Shown here: positions 16,529-23,540 of the stretch, one piece after another
Numbering within the stretch: position 1 is the stretch's first letter
Layout: every line of letters begins with the position of its first letter
NCBI GenBank assembly: GCA_035938395.1
Contig: DASZGY010000021.1
Span: forward strand, 22,839-86,838
Direction: 5' to 3'
Length of the DNA: 64,000 bases
DNA from: JALZAA01 sp035938395
Lineage (GTDB): Bacteria; Actinomycetota; Acidimicrobiia; IMCC26256; JACDBD01
The notes under the pieces: generated by a model
The model's input: only the letters and a program-made list of their open reading frames with translations
Told to the model about the DNA's origin: nothing
The model's database searches: none
Translations under genes and position numbers: made by a program

Positions 16529-16546
16529 CCTGACTACGATGTCAGG
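16529..16546 (+). promoter_or_regulatory. Perfect inverted repeat around a -10 box
   Basis: CCTGAC-TACGAT-GTCAGG is a perfect 6-6-6 inverted repeat whose spacer is exactly the -10 hexamer. The acyl-CoA dehydrogenase GTG at 16549 follows only 8 nt after the hexamer. A repressor bound here would block the promoter directly. The regulator is unknown. Confidence 0.55.
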
Positions 16547-16548
16547 TT

Positions 16549-17715
16549 GTGAGCGCCCCGAGCTTCTTGCTCTCCGAGGAGCACGAGGAGTTCCGGGCGG
16601 CGCTCCGTCGGTTCGCCGAGAAGGAGATCGCCCCGCACGCGGCCGAGGTCGACGAGCGGGAGGCGTTTCCGAAGGCGAGCATGGACGCCTTCCGGGACTC
16701 CGGCTTCGTTCGCGCGCTCTACCCACCCGAGCACGGCGGTGACGCCGGCGACCTGCTGACGGCGGCGCTGGTCATCGAGGAGCTGGCGCGTGCGTGCGGG
16801 TCGACGGCGCTGACTGCGTTCGTCACCCGCACCGGGGTCGCCGCACTCCTCGCCCACGGCACCGACGAGCTCCGGCGGCGGGTGCTCCCGCCGGTCGTGG
16901 CGGGGGAGCAGCAGGCGAGCTATTGCCTCTCGGAGCCCAACGCCGGCAGCGACGCGGCTTCGATGACCACCCGCGCCGTCCGCGACGGCGACCAGTGGGT
17001 GCTGAACGGGCGCAAGGCCTGGATCACGAGCGCCGGTGTCTCCCACGTGTACACCGTCTTCGCCAAGACCGATCCCGCCGCCGGCCACCGCGGCATCACC
17101 GCCTTCGTCGTCGAGCGGGACCGGCCCGGTCTCTCCATCGGCAAGATCGAGCACAAGATGGGCCTGCGGGGCTCGCCCACCGGCGAGGTCGTGCTGGAGG
17201 ACGTGATCGTCCCGGCCGAGAACCTCATCGGCGAGGAGGGCCGCGGCTTCCACTACGCGCTCGAGGCGCTCGACACCTCCCGGCCCGCCGTCGCCGCGCA
17301 GGCGCTGGGCCTCGCCCAGGGCGCGCTCGACGTCGCCGGGTCGTACGTGCTCGACCGCCGCCAGTTCGACCAGCGCATCGCCGACTTCCAGGGCGTCCAG
17401 TTCATGCTCGCCGACATGGCTACCCAGCTCGAAGCCGCCCGGCTGCTGGTGTACGCGGCCTGCGCCCGCGTCGACGCCCGGGCGCCCGGCATCTCGAAGG
17501 CCTCGTCGATGGCGAAGCTCTTCGCCACCGACACCGCGATGCGCGTCACGACCGACGCCGTCCAGCTCCTCGGCGGCGCCGGCACCACTCGCGACTTCCC
17601 GGTCGAGCGCATGATGCGCGACGTCAAGATCACCCAGATCTACGAGGGAACGAACCAGATCCAGCGCGTCGTGATCGCCCGCAAGCTCCTCGACGAGCTC
17701 GCCTCCGGCACGTAG
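16549..17715 (+). CDS. Acyl-CoA dehydrogenase
   Basis: This 388-residue flavoprotein catalyses alpha,beta-dehydrogenation of an acyl-CoA. Typical ACAD motifs are YCLSEPNAGSDAASMTT near residue 125 (FAD-binding signature), WITSAGVSHVYTVFAKTD, and the C-terminal signature DVKITQIYEGTNQIQR. The latter places the probable catalytic Glu in IYEGTN. It has the normal length for short- or medium-chain members, but chain-length preference cannot be read. The GTG start has no ribosome-binding site and follows a TACGAT -10 box, so the mRNA is probably leaderless and controlled through the inverted repeat around that box. Confidence 0.93.
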   Translation: MSAPSFLLSEEHEEFRAALRRFAEKEIAPHAAEVDEREAFPKASMDAFRDSGFVRALYPPEHGGDAGDLLTAALVIEELARACGSTALTAFVTRTGVAALLAHGTDELRRRVLPPVVAGEQQASYCLSEPNAGSDAASMTTRAVRDGDQWVLNGRKAWITSAGVSHVYTVFAKTDPAAGHRGITAFVVERDRPGLSIGKIEHKMGLRGSPTGEVVLEDVIVPAENLIGEEGRGFHYALEALDTSRPAVAAQALGLAQGALDVAGSYVLDRRQFDQRIADFQGVQFMLADMATQLEAARLLVYAACARVDARAPGISKASSMAKLFATDTAMRVTTDAVQLLGGAGTTRDFPVERMMRDVKITQIYEGTNQIQRVVIARKLLDELASGT

Positions 17716-17741
17716 CCGGTTCGCGCGACACTCGAGCGGTC

Positions 17742-19178
17742 ATGGCCGACGCGCCGCGGGTGCGGTTCTCACCCGCTCCGACCGGTTCCCTCCACGTCGG
17801 CGGCGCCCGCACCGCGCTGTTCAACTGGCTGTTCGCCCGGCACGAGGAGGGGACCTTCGCCCTTCGCATCGAGGACACTGACGTCGCCCGGTCGCGCCCC
17901 GAGTGGATCGCCGGGATCCAGGACACGCTCACGTGGCTGGGCCTCGATTGGGACGAAGGGCCGGTCCTCCAGAGCGCCCGCTTCGACCGGTACCACGCCG
18001 CCGCCGATCAGCTCCTCGCCCAGGGCCACGCCTACGAGTGCTACTGCACAGAAGAAGAGGTGCGGGCGCGCAACGAGGCGGCTCGCGCCGCCGGCCGCAC
18101 CCCCGGCTATGACGGGCACTGCCGCGACCTCGATGCCGGGGAGCGGGCCGCGCTCGCCACCGAGGGCCGCCCCCGGTCGCTCCGGTTCCGGACGCCCGAC
18201 GACGGCGCCAGCACCTTCACCGATCTCATCCGGGGGGAGGTCAGCGTCGAGTGGGCGACCATTCCCGACTTCGTGATCGTCCGCTCGGACGGCACGCCAC
18301 TGTTCTTCCTTGCGAACGCGGTCGACGACATCGAGATGGCGATCACGCACGTCATCCGGGGGGAGGACCTGCTCGACACCACCCACCGCGTGCTCGCGCT
18401 CCGGGAGGCGCTCGGCTCGACCGCGCGCCCGGCGTACGCCCACCTGCCCCTGATCGTGGGCGCCGACCGGGCCAAGTTGTCGAAGCGTCACGGTGCCGTC
18501 GCCCTCGAGGAGTTCCGCGACGCCGGCTACCTCCCGGAGGCGGTGCTCAACTATTTGGCGTTGCTCGGGTGGGGGCCCGAAGACGACCGCGAGATCCTCG
18601 ACCGGGCCGAGCTCGTCGCCGAGTTCGACCTCGCCCGCGTCGTCCATTCACCCGCCTTCTTCGACCATCAGAAGCTGGACTGGATGAACGGCGAATGGAT
18701 CCGTCGCCTCGACATCGACGACCTCGAGCGCCGCGTCCTCCCGGACGCGCGAGCGCGATTCGGAGACCGGCTCGACCCCGACGTCTTCCGTGGAGCGCTG
18801 CGCATCGGGCAGGACCGCGCCGTCACCCTCGGCGCCCTGGTGGAGCAGATGGACTTCCTGTTCGTCGACGAGCAGGCGTTCAGGGTCGACCCGGGGTCGT
18901 GGGAACGCGTCGAGAAGACCGAGCGCGCCGGCGAGATCCTCGATGCCGTCGTCGAGCACGTCGAGTCGTGCCCGTGGGAACGCAGCGAGGACCTCGACAT
19001 CCGTCCCGTCTTCGAGAAGCTCGGCATCAAGCCCCGGAAGGCCATGCACGTCATCTACACCGCGGTCGAGGGTCGCGCCGCCGGGTTGCCCTTGTTCGAC
19101 TCCATGTACCTGCTCGGTCGCGAGCGCACGCTTCGACGCCTCCGCGCCGCCCGCGACCGGCTCGAGAGCGGCGCGTGA
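17742..19178 (+). CDS. gltX: Glutamyl-tRNA synthetase
   Basis: GltX attaches glutamate to tRNA-Glu. In Actinobacteria, which generally lack GlnRS, it also misacylates tRNA-Gln for later amidation by GatCAB. The 478-residue protein has the class I HIGH-type signature FSPAPTGSLHVGGART and the KMSKS-type loop AKLSKRHG near residue 245. TRNA genes for both substrates lie 650 bp downstream. The ATG lies 26 nt after the acyl-CoA dehydrogenase stop. The stop overlaps the next gene by 4 nt (GTGA). Confidence 0.96.
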   Translation: MADAPRVRFSPAPTGSLHVGGARTALFNWLFARHEEGTFALRIEDTDVARSRPEWIAGIQDTLTWLGLDWDEGPVLQSARFDRYHAAADQLLAQGHAYECYCTEEEVRARNEAARAAGRTPGYDGHCRDLDAGERAALATEGRPRSLRFRTPDDGASTFTDLIRGEVSVEWATIPDFVIVRSDGTPLFFLANAVDDIEMAITHVIRGEDLLDTTHRVLALREALGSTARPAYAHLPLIVGADRAKLSKRHGAVALEEFRDAGYLPEAVLNYLALLGWGPEDDREILDRAELVAEFDLARVVHSPAFFDHQKLDWMNGEWIRRLDIDDLERRVLPDARARFGDRLDPDVFRGALRIGQDRAVTLGALVEQMDFLFVDEQAFRVDPGSWERVEKTERAGEILDAVVEHVESCPWERSEDLDIRPVFEKLGIKPRKAMHVIYTAVEGRAAGLPLFDSMYLLGRERTLRRLRAARDRLESGA

Positions 19179-19846
19179 CGGGCTGGAAGCTTGTCCGGCG
19201 CGTCGGCCTCGTCGTGCTCCTCGCCGCGCTCCTCTACTACGTCGTCACCTTCGTGCAGGTCTGGTGGGCCGCCCGTCAGGACGACACCCGCCGCTCGCAG
19301 GCGATCGTCGTGCTCGGCGCCGCGCAGTACAACGGCCGGCCCTCGCCGGTGTTCAAGGCGAGGCTCGACCACGCCGCCTCGCTGTACCACGACCGTGTCG
19401 CGCCCTTGATCGTCGTGACCGGCGGCAAGCAGACCGGCGACATGTTCACGGAGGCCACATCGGGCGCGAACTACCTCCACGACAAGGGCATCCCCGACAG
19501 TGCGATCCTGCGCGAGACCACGAGTCACACGTCCTGGGAGTCACTGTCGGCCGCCGCTCGCGTGCTGCGGCACCGGAGCGAGAAGCAGGTGGTGCTCGTC
19601 TCGGACCCGTTCCACGCACTGCGCATCCGCTCGATCGCGAACGAGCTCGGGCTGGACGCCGTGACGTCCCCGACACGGACGAGCCCGATCTCCGGTCTGG
19701 AGGAGTGGCGTCGGTTCATGAGCGAGGCGCTCCGCGTGGCAGCCGGTCGGATCGTCGGGTTCGGACGGCTCGCCCGGGGCACGAACCGGGTAGGGAGGCT
19801 CGTGCCCGGACTCGGTACCATGACGCTTCCTTCGGGGGTGGTGTAA
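19175..19846 (+). CDS. YdcF/SanA-like DUF218 membrane protein
   Basis: This 223-residue protein has one N-terminal transmembrane helix (residues 8-26) and a DUF218 domain: AIVVLGAAQYNGRPSPVFKARL, IVVTGGKQTGD and the TSWESLSAAARVLR segment. Members of this group (YdcF, SanA, ElyC) act in envelope functions but their chemistry is poorly defined. GTG 19175 overlaps the gltX stop. The stop codon TAA at 19844-19846 falls inside the downstream tRNA-Gln gene, so the last 15 nt are shared with the tRNA acceptor and D arm. Confidence 0.85.
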   Translation: MTGWKLVRRVGLVVLLAALLYYVVTFVQVWWAARQDDTRRSQAIVVLGAAQYNGRPSPVFKARLDHAASLYHDRVAPLIVVTGGKQTGDMFTEATSGANYLHDKGIPDSAILRETTSHTSWESLSAAARVLRHRSEKQVVLVSDPFHALRIRSIANELGLDAVTSPTRTSPISGLEEWRRFMSEALRVAAGRIVGFGRLARGTNRVGRLVPGLGTMTLPSGVV

Positions 19847-19903
19847 TCGGCAACACAACAGGTTCTGGTCCTGTCGTTGGGGGTTCGAGTCCTCCCCCCC
19901 GAG
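19832..19903 (+). tRNA. tRNA-Gln (CTG anticodon)
   Basis: The cloverleaf is complete in 72 nt: acceptor TCGGGGG with CCCCCGA, D stem GTGT/ACAC, anticodon stem ACAGG/CCTGT with loop TTCTGGT (anticodon CTG), and T arm GGGGG-TTCGAGT-CCTCC. The discriminator is G and no CCA is encoded. The 5' end overlaps the DUF218 coding sequence by 15 nt. Confidence 0.95.
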
Positions 19904-19921
19904 CCCGGAAGAAACGGCCCC

Positions 19922-19994
19922 GGCCCCGTCGTCTAGTGGCCTAGGACGCCGCCCTCTCAAGGCGGAAGCGGCGGTTCGAATCCGCTCGGGGCTG
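19922..19994 (+). tRNA. tRNA-Glu (CTC anticodon)
   Basis: The 73-nt cloverleaf has acceptor GGCCCCG with CGGGGCT (first pair G-U), D stem GTCT, anticodon stem CCGCC/GGCGG with loop CTCTCAA (anticodon CTC), and T arm GGCGG-TTCGAAT-CCGCT. No full CCA is encoded. It lies 18 nt after tRNA-Gln, and both are substrates of the GltX encoded just upstream. Confidence 0.95.
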
Positions 19995-20001
19995 CAATGC
20001 G

Positions 20002-20029
20002 AAGACCCGGCCGCAACGGCCGGGTCTTT
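20002..20029 (+). terminator. Terminator after the tRNA pair
   Basis: A 12-bp perfect stem (20002-20013 with 20017-20028) has a CAA loop and is followed by TTCGCGTTTT. It is the expected terminator of the gltX-DUF218-tRNA unit. It could also serve the convergent minus-strand gene at 20076. Confidence 0.85.
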
Positions 20030-20075
20030 CGCGTTTTCCCTGGTCAAACGGCCATTTCTTGTGTACGCGCACGCG

Positions 20076-20306
20076 CTACCACTCGACCACCGGCTCTCCG
20101 GCGCGCACGTTCAGCGTGCACGGCACACCGATGAGATCGATCGCGTCGCGCGGTGCGCTCGTCGCGCGCACGGACACGACATCGCCCTTGCTCGCGCCGG
20201 TCGTGATCGTCAGATCGAGCGCGATCGTGCCGTCATCGCGCGTCTCCGCCCACACGACGAACGCGTCGTACACCCCGTCAGCAAGCGGTATATCCACCTT
20301 TTGCAT
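20076..20306 (-). CDS. Small hypothetical protein
   Basis: This 76-residue protein is not recognised. It appears to be a compact all-beta protein: residues alternate hydrophobic and polar, as in YDAFVVWAETRDDGTIALDL and GDVVSVRATSAP. No signal or membrane segment is visible. ATG 20306 is chosen. An upstream in-frame GTG at 20333 would add nine residues. Neither start has a clear ribosome-binding site. It faces the tRNA operon and is divergent from the HU gene. An OB-like or regulatory fold is possible but unproven. Confidence 0.55.
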   Translation of the reverse strand: MQKVDIPLADGVYDAFVVWAETRDDGTIALDLTITTGASKGDVVSVRATSAPRDAIDLIGVPCTLNVRAGEPVVEW

Positions 20307-20333
20307 CGTCGCGCGGGTTACCGTGGTGTACAC

Positions 20334-20526
20334 GGACTCACATTGCGCGACGTATCAGCGCGATCGCGCGTTGTCGCGGCGTCTTCGTGGGTTCGAGGGG
20401 CGGTGTTCGCGCTGTCTGAGCTTGCTCTGAGTGCGCGCGTCGTTCACAATTGATGGAAATGCTTGAAATTGTGGTCGGGATGGGTTCAACTTTCTCAGAT
20501 ACCCGGCCGCAAATTCGGAGGTAGGC
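20334..20526 (+). promoter_or_regulatory. HU upstream region
   Basis: This 193-nt non-coding stretch is visibly less GC-rich than its surroundings, especially 20440-20515 (TTCACAATTGATGGAAATG and TTGAAATTGTGG). TTGAAA at 20464 is a possible -35 element. No clean TANNNT partner is visible at 17 nt. An RBS GGAGGT (20517-20522) precedes the HU start. I see no riboswitch or leader peptide here. Confidence 0.4.
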
Positions 20527-20805
20527 GTGAACAAGTCAGAGCTCGTCGATGCAGTTCACTCGGCGGCAGGTGGTGTCGACAAGAAAGACGTTGCATCCGT
20601 CGTCGACAGCCTCATCGAGGTCGTGCAGGGTGCAGTTGCGCGCGGCGACAAGGTGACGGTTCCCGGTTTCGGCGCTTGGTCGCGTACCCAGCGCGCAGCG
20701 CGCACGGGTCGCAACCCGCGCACGGGTGAGCCGGTTCAGATCGCGGCATCCAAGGGCGTGAAGTTCTCGGCAGGAGCCGGCTTCAAGTCCGCCGTGAACA
20801 AGTAG
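20527..20805 (+). CDS. hup: HU-type DNA-binding protein (core only)
   Basis: This 92-residue nucleoid protein of the HU/IHF fold bends and compacts DNA. MNKSELVDAVHSAAGG and the DNA-arm region VPGFGAWSRTQRAARTGRNPRTGEP are diagnostic. It ends right after the HU fold (SAVNK), without the long Lys/Ala-rich C-terminal tail seen in mycobacterial HupB or streptomycete HupS. Such a tail is instead encoded by the next gene. The GTG start has a strong ribosome-binding site (GGAGGT). Confidence 0.95.
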   Translation: MNKSELVDAVHSAAGGVDKKDVASVVDSLIEVVQGAVARGDKVTVPGFGAWSRTQRAARTGRNPRTGEPVQIAASKGVKFSAGAGFKSAVNK

Positions 20806-20839
20806 AGACGGACAGCGAACGCTGTTGTTCGCTCTCTAC
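20802..20839 (+). other. Hairpin between HU and the basic-tail gene
   Basis: Two stacked helices can form: GTAGAG (20802-20807) with CTCTAC (20834-20839), and AGCGAAC (20814-20820) with GTTCGCT (20827-20833). The HU stop codon lies in the outer stem. No T tract follows. It may be an RNA processing or stability signal setting the ratio of HU to tail protein, or a weak terminator. Confidence 0.45.
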
Positions 20840-20868
20840 AGACCTATTCCCGACGAAAGGTGGTGACC

Positions 20869-21312
20869 GTGCCTCCGGCGAAGAGACGTACAGCACGGAA
20901 ATCAGCTAGGAAGACAGCACGGAAGCCGGCGAAGCGCCGCACAACGACGCGTCGCCGGACGACACGCAAGTCGACGGCACGGAAGCCGGCGAAGCGGCGG
21001 CGTAAGGCAGCTGCGGCCAAGCCGGTCAAGCGCCGTCGTCGCAAGGCCTCGGCGAAGAAGGCGCCCGCAAAGCGTCGTCGTCGTAAGGCCACGGCGAAGA
21101 AGGCGCCCGCAAAGCGTCGTCGTCGCAAGGCTGCGGCGAAGAAGGCGCCCGCCAAGCGTCGTCGTCGCAAGGCGGCGGGCGCGGCGAAGCCGGTCAAGCG
21201 GCGTCGTCGTAAGGCTGCCGGTACTGCGAAGCCCGTCAAGCGGCGTCGTCGCAAGGCTGCGGCGAGCAAGACGGCAAAGCGGCGTCCGGCGAAGAGGCGG
21301 GCCCGCCGGTAA
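20869..21312 (+). CDS. Stand-alone Lys/Arg/Ala-rich histone-H1-like protein
   Basis: This 147-residue protein is almost entirely Lys, Arg, Ala, Pro and Thr. Six tandem 14-residue units of the type P(A/V)KRRRRKAxAKKA occupy residues 52-135. No globular domain is visible. The composition equals the C-terminal tail of actinobacterial HupB/HupS, and the gene follows the tail-less HU by 63 nt. I infer a nucleoid protein that binds DNA through charge, possibly together with HU. GTG 20869 is chosen over GTG 20860 and 20863 because AAAGG then lies 8 nt upstream. Confidence 0.8.
   Translation: MPPAKRRTARKSARKTARKPAKRRTTTRRRTTRKSTARKPAKRRRKAAAAKPVKRRRRKASAKKAPAKRRRRKATAKKAPAKRRRRKAAAKKAPAKRRRRKAAGAAKPVKRRRRKAAGTAKPVKRRRRKAAASKTAKRRPAKRRARR
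21022..21273 (+). repeat. Tandem 42-nt repeats inside the basic-protein gene
   Basis: Six in-frame units of 42 nt encode 14-residue blocks around KRRRRKA. The DNA is strongly repetitive (CGTCGTCGTAAGGC-type cores), so unit number may vary between strains by slippage, and short-read assemblies could miscount it. Confidence 0.8.
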
Positions 21313-21341
21313 CCGGCGAGTTCCACAGCTTCAGCAAAGGT

Positions 21342-21369
21342 GAGGAGGGGGCCTTCGGGCCCCCTTCTC
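21342..21369. terminator. Bidirectional hairpin between convergent genes
   Basis: A 12-bp stem (21342-21353 with 21358-21369) with a TTCG loop separates the basic-protein gene from the minus-strand deacetylase gene. It has one G-T pair and no long T tract, so it is a GC-rich hairpin that could serve both strands. Confidence 0.7.
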
Positions 21370-21388
21370 GCGACCGGACGCCGCCGAG

Positions 21389-22117
21389 TCACACCTTATC
21401 GAGGAGCTTGAACCCTTCGGCGGGCCCGATCCCGGACGCCCGGCCGGCCGCCTCCGCCTCGCCCCGGACCCGCCCCACGAAGCCCTCGAGCTGGGCGTCG
21501 CTGTCGGGGGCGGAGGCGTCGATCCGCATGGTGGACGGCCACTGGCTGCGGTGGCACAACAGGGCCCGGATCTTGGTGTCCACGTGCCGGTCGACCGCCT
21601 CGAGGTGGTCCACCTCCTCCGCCTCGAACAGGAGAATCCGTCCCGGGCGATGCGCCGGCAGGTGCTGCTCGGGGAAGTAGTGGTGATCACGGGCGGCGAC
21701 GACCCCGTCGAGCACGAGCCACCCGGCGTGGCGATGGTCGGGGTGGAGTCGGTACCGCTTCCACGGATCGTGGCCCAGCACGACGTCCGGTCGGGCCCGC
21801 CGAATCGCCTCGCAGACCAGAGCCCGCTCGGCCAACCCGCTGCCGAGCTCGCCGTCGGGCACGCCGAGGAAATCGACACCGGCGAGGCCGAGGACGGCGG
21901 CGGACGCGTCCTGCTCACGGCGGCGGGTCGCGACCAGCGCCTCGAGGTCGGCGGCCGGATCCCAGGTCCCCTTCGAGCCGTCGGTGAGCACGAGCAGGCG
22001 GACCTCGGCGCCCGCTTGCGCCCACTTGGCCAGCGTGGCGCCGCACCCGAACTCGACGTCGTCGGGATGGGCGCCGATCGCGAGCGCCCGCGCCGGTATG
22101 GGCAGGTCAGGGGACAA
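21389..22117 (-). CDS. LmbE/PIG-L family deacetylase
   Basis: This protein of about 242 residues is a zinc-dependent N-acetylglucosaminyl-type deacetylase. The metal motif AIGAHPDDVEFGCGATLAKW near the N terminus and HPDHRHAGWLVLDGV near residue 130 supply the zinc ligands. The family includes MshB, BshB and antibiotic deacetylases. A mycothiol role is possible but not specific. The start is uncertain. TTG 22117 overlaps the cofC stop by 11 nt and fits the usual N terminus, but has no clear ribosome-binding site. ATG 22222 is another possibility. Confidence 0.8.
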   Translation of the reverse strand: MSPDLPIPARALAIGAHPDDVEFGCGATLAKWAQAGAEVRLLVLTDGSKGTWDPAADLEALVATRRREQDASAAVLGLAGVDFLGVPDGELGSGLAERALVCEAIRRARPDVVLGHDPWKRYRLHPDHRHAGWLVLDGVVAARDHHYFPEQHLPAHRPGRILLFEAEEVDHLEAVDRHVDTKIRALLCHRSQWPSTMRIDASAPDSDAQLEGFVGRVRGEAEAAGRASGIGPAEGFKLLDKV

Positions 22118-22682
22118 GGAGATCGAGCCGGTGGAGGTCGTCGGGCACGTCGACGTCGAAGGCCAGCTCGGGGTCGCGCACGACGCGGAAGCCGAGGCCG
22201 AGCCGTCGGGCCTCGGCGGCATGCCGCCGGAACGACCCCTGGCCGTAGGCGAACCGGAAGGGCACGTCGACGGGCACCGACAGCACTGTGGTGCCGTCGT
22301 CGCGGTGACACGGCACGATCGCCACGACCGGGCGGGCGCCGTCGCGTCCGAGCGCCGCGAGGCTCCGGGCGAAGGGCAGATCGGCGTGCGCGATTACCGC
22401 GCGAGCACAGCCGCGTGTCGCCACCCATCCACGTCCCACGGCGGCGGCGTCGTCGAGCGTCCCGGGATCGTCGACGACGTCGAGCCCGCGGGATCGTGCC
22501 CAGTCGCGCACGTCGGACGCGCTCGACACGACGACGGTGGGAAGCTCACCCGACGCCGCCCCCACGCGGTCAGCCAGCTTGCGAGCGAGATCGGTGCGCG
22601 TCTCGTCGTCGAGCTGCGCGGCGAGTCGCGCCTTGCCCAATGCGAACGCTCGCACCGGGATCACGACGCCCGTACCGGTCAT
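22107..22682 (-). CDS. cofC: 2-phospho-L-lactate (or PEP) guanylyltransferase
   Basis: CofC/FbiD activates phospholactate or phosphoenolpyruvate with GTP in coenzyme F420 synthesis. The 191-residue protein has the nucleotidyltransferase N terminus VIPVRAFALGKARLAAQL, the mid motif AVIAHADLPFA, and CHRDDGTTVLSVP plus FAYGQGSFRRHAAEA, all typical of CofC. The presence of F420-type oxidoreductases at 33.9, 34.3 and 55 kb fits an F420-making organism. The gene overlaps the deacetylase start, so the two are likely co-transcribed. ATG 22682 has a CGGAG ribosome-binding site. Confidence 0.9.
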   Translation of the reverse strand: MTGTGVVIPVRAFALGKARLAAQLDDETRTDLARKLADRVGAASGELPTVVVSSASDVRDWARSRGLDVVDDPGTLDDAAAVGRGWVATRGCARAVIAHADLPFARSLAALGRDGARPVVAIVPCHRDDGTTVLSVPVDVPFRFAYGQGSFRRHAAEARRLGLGFRVVRDPELAFDVDVPDDLHRLDLLVP

Positions 22683-22729
22683 TCACGACTCCGCGACGCA
22701 CGCCGAAGGTCGAAACGCATGCGAATGCG

Positions 22730-22735
22730 TATGCT
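22730..22735 (+). promoter_or_regulatory. -10 box ahead of leader element copy 2
   Basis: TATGCT lies 7 nt before the first stem base of leader element copy 2. Transcription would therefore begin at or just before the hairpin. The short inverted repeat GCATGCGAATGC lies just upstream. Confidence 0.5.
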
Positions 22736-22742
22736 ACCGGGC

Positions 22743-22788
22743 GGCGACGTCGGCTCTGCCGACGGTCGCCGGAGCTTGCGACGGCGAC
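22743..22788 (+). repeat. Dispersed 5'-leader element, copy 2 (before plsC)
   Basis: Stem GGCGAC/GTCGCC stacks on GTCGGC/GCCGAC with one bulged G and a TCT loop (22743-22770). The conserved tail GGAGCTTGCGACGGCGAC follows directly, without the CAAAGCC linker seen in copies 3 and 5. It ends 11 nt before the plsC TTG start, with AGGGAGAG between. Confidence 0.8.
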
Positions 22789-22799
22789 AGGGAGAGACT

Positions 22800-23540
22800 T
22801 TGGAACCGGTGTATTCCGCTGCTCGCACCGTCTTGTTGCCACCGCTGCACTACGGGATGAAATGGACGATCGAAGGCGCGCACCTCGTTCCGCCGCGCGG
22901 GCCCGTGATCCTCGCCAGCAACCACACTTCGTACCTCGACCCGCTCGCACTCGCTTACCTCGCCGACCGCCGTCACCGCCGGGTGCGCTTCCTGACCAAG
23001 GCCGAGCTGTTCGACAAACAGCCGCTCGGCTTCCTGTTGCACCAGGTCCGTCAGATCCCCGTCGTGCGCAACTCGCCGACGGCGGCCGGATCCCTCGAGT
23101 TGGCGGTCGAGGCGCTCGGGCGGGGCGAGTGCGTCGCGATCTTCCCCGAGGGGACGATCTCGCTCGACCTCGAGCCGATGGCGGGGAAGTCCGGCACGGC
23201 CCGGCTCGCCGCGCAGTCCGGGGTGCCCGTGACGCCCGTCGGACTCTGGGGCGCGCACCGCACGTTGTTCAAGGGCCGGAAGCCGAACTGGCAGTGGGGC
23301 GTGGCGGAGACCGCAGTGGTCGGAGCGCCCGTGCGGGTCCACGCCGACGACGACATCCCCGACGCGACCGACAGGATCATGGGTGCGATCGCCGGCTGCG
23401 TGGCGCGGGCACGCGAGATCTACCCGCAGCGACCGGGGCCGGGAGACGACGGGTGGTGGCAGCGCGGTCCCGAGACGGCTCGGGTTCGCCCCGCGAATCG
23501 GACCGACGACCGCGCCGACGACGTCGAGACGGCCACGTGA
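22800..23540 (+). CDS. plsC: 1-acyl-sn-glycerol-3-phosphate acyltransferase
   Basis: PlsC acylates lysophosphatidic acid to phosphatidic acid at the membrane. The 246-residue protein has the catalytic NHx4D motif in ASNHTSYLDPLAL near residue 40, and the phosphate-binding FPEGTISLD near residue 112. The start is probably TTG 22800, with AGGGA 6 nt upstream. GTG 22809 is an alternative. It is preceded by leader element copy 2 and overlaps gpsA by 4 nt. Together these two genes supply glycerol-3-phosphate and its second acylation for phospholipid synthesis. Confidence 0.9.
   Translation: MEPVYSAARTVLLPPLHYGMKWTIEGAHLVPPRGPVILASNHTSYLDPLALAYLADRRHRRVRFLTKAELFDKQPLGFLLHQVRQIPVVRNSPTAAGSLELAVEALGRGECVAIFPEGTISLDLEPMAGKSGTARLAAQSGVPVTPVGLWGAHRTLFKGRKPNWQWGVAETAVVGAPVRVHADDDIPDATDRIMGAIAGCVARAREIYPQRPGPGDDGWWQRGPETARVRPANRTDDRADDVETAT

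Noticed and set aside
21022..21273. CRISPR-like or minisatellite array
   Set aside because: The 42-nt units are in-frame coding repeats without spacers.
20844..21392. Long antisense reading frame opposite the basic-protein gene
   Set aside because: It is the complement of a Lys/Arg/Ala repeat (giving Arg/Leu/Phe/Ala repeats) and has no conserved features; the plus strand has the RBS and HU context.
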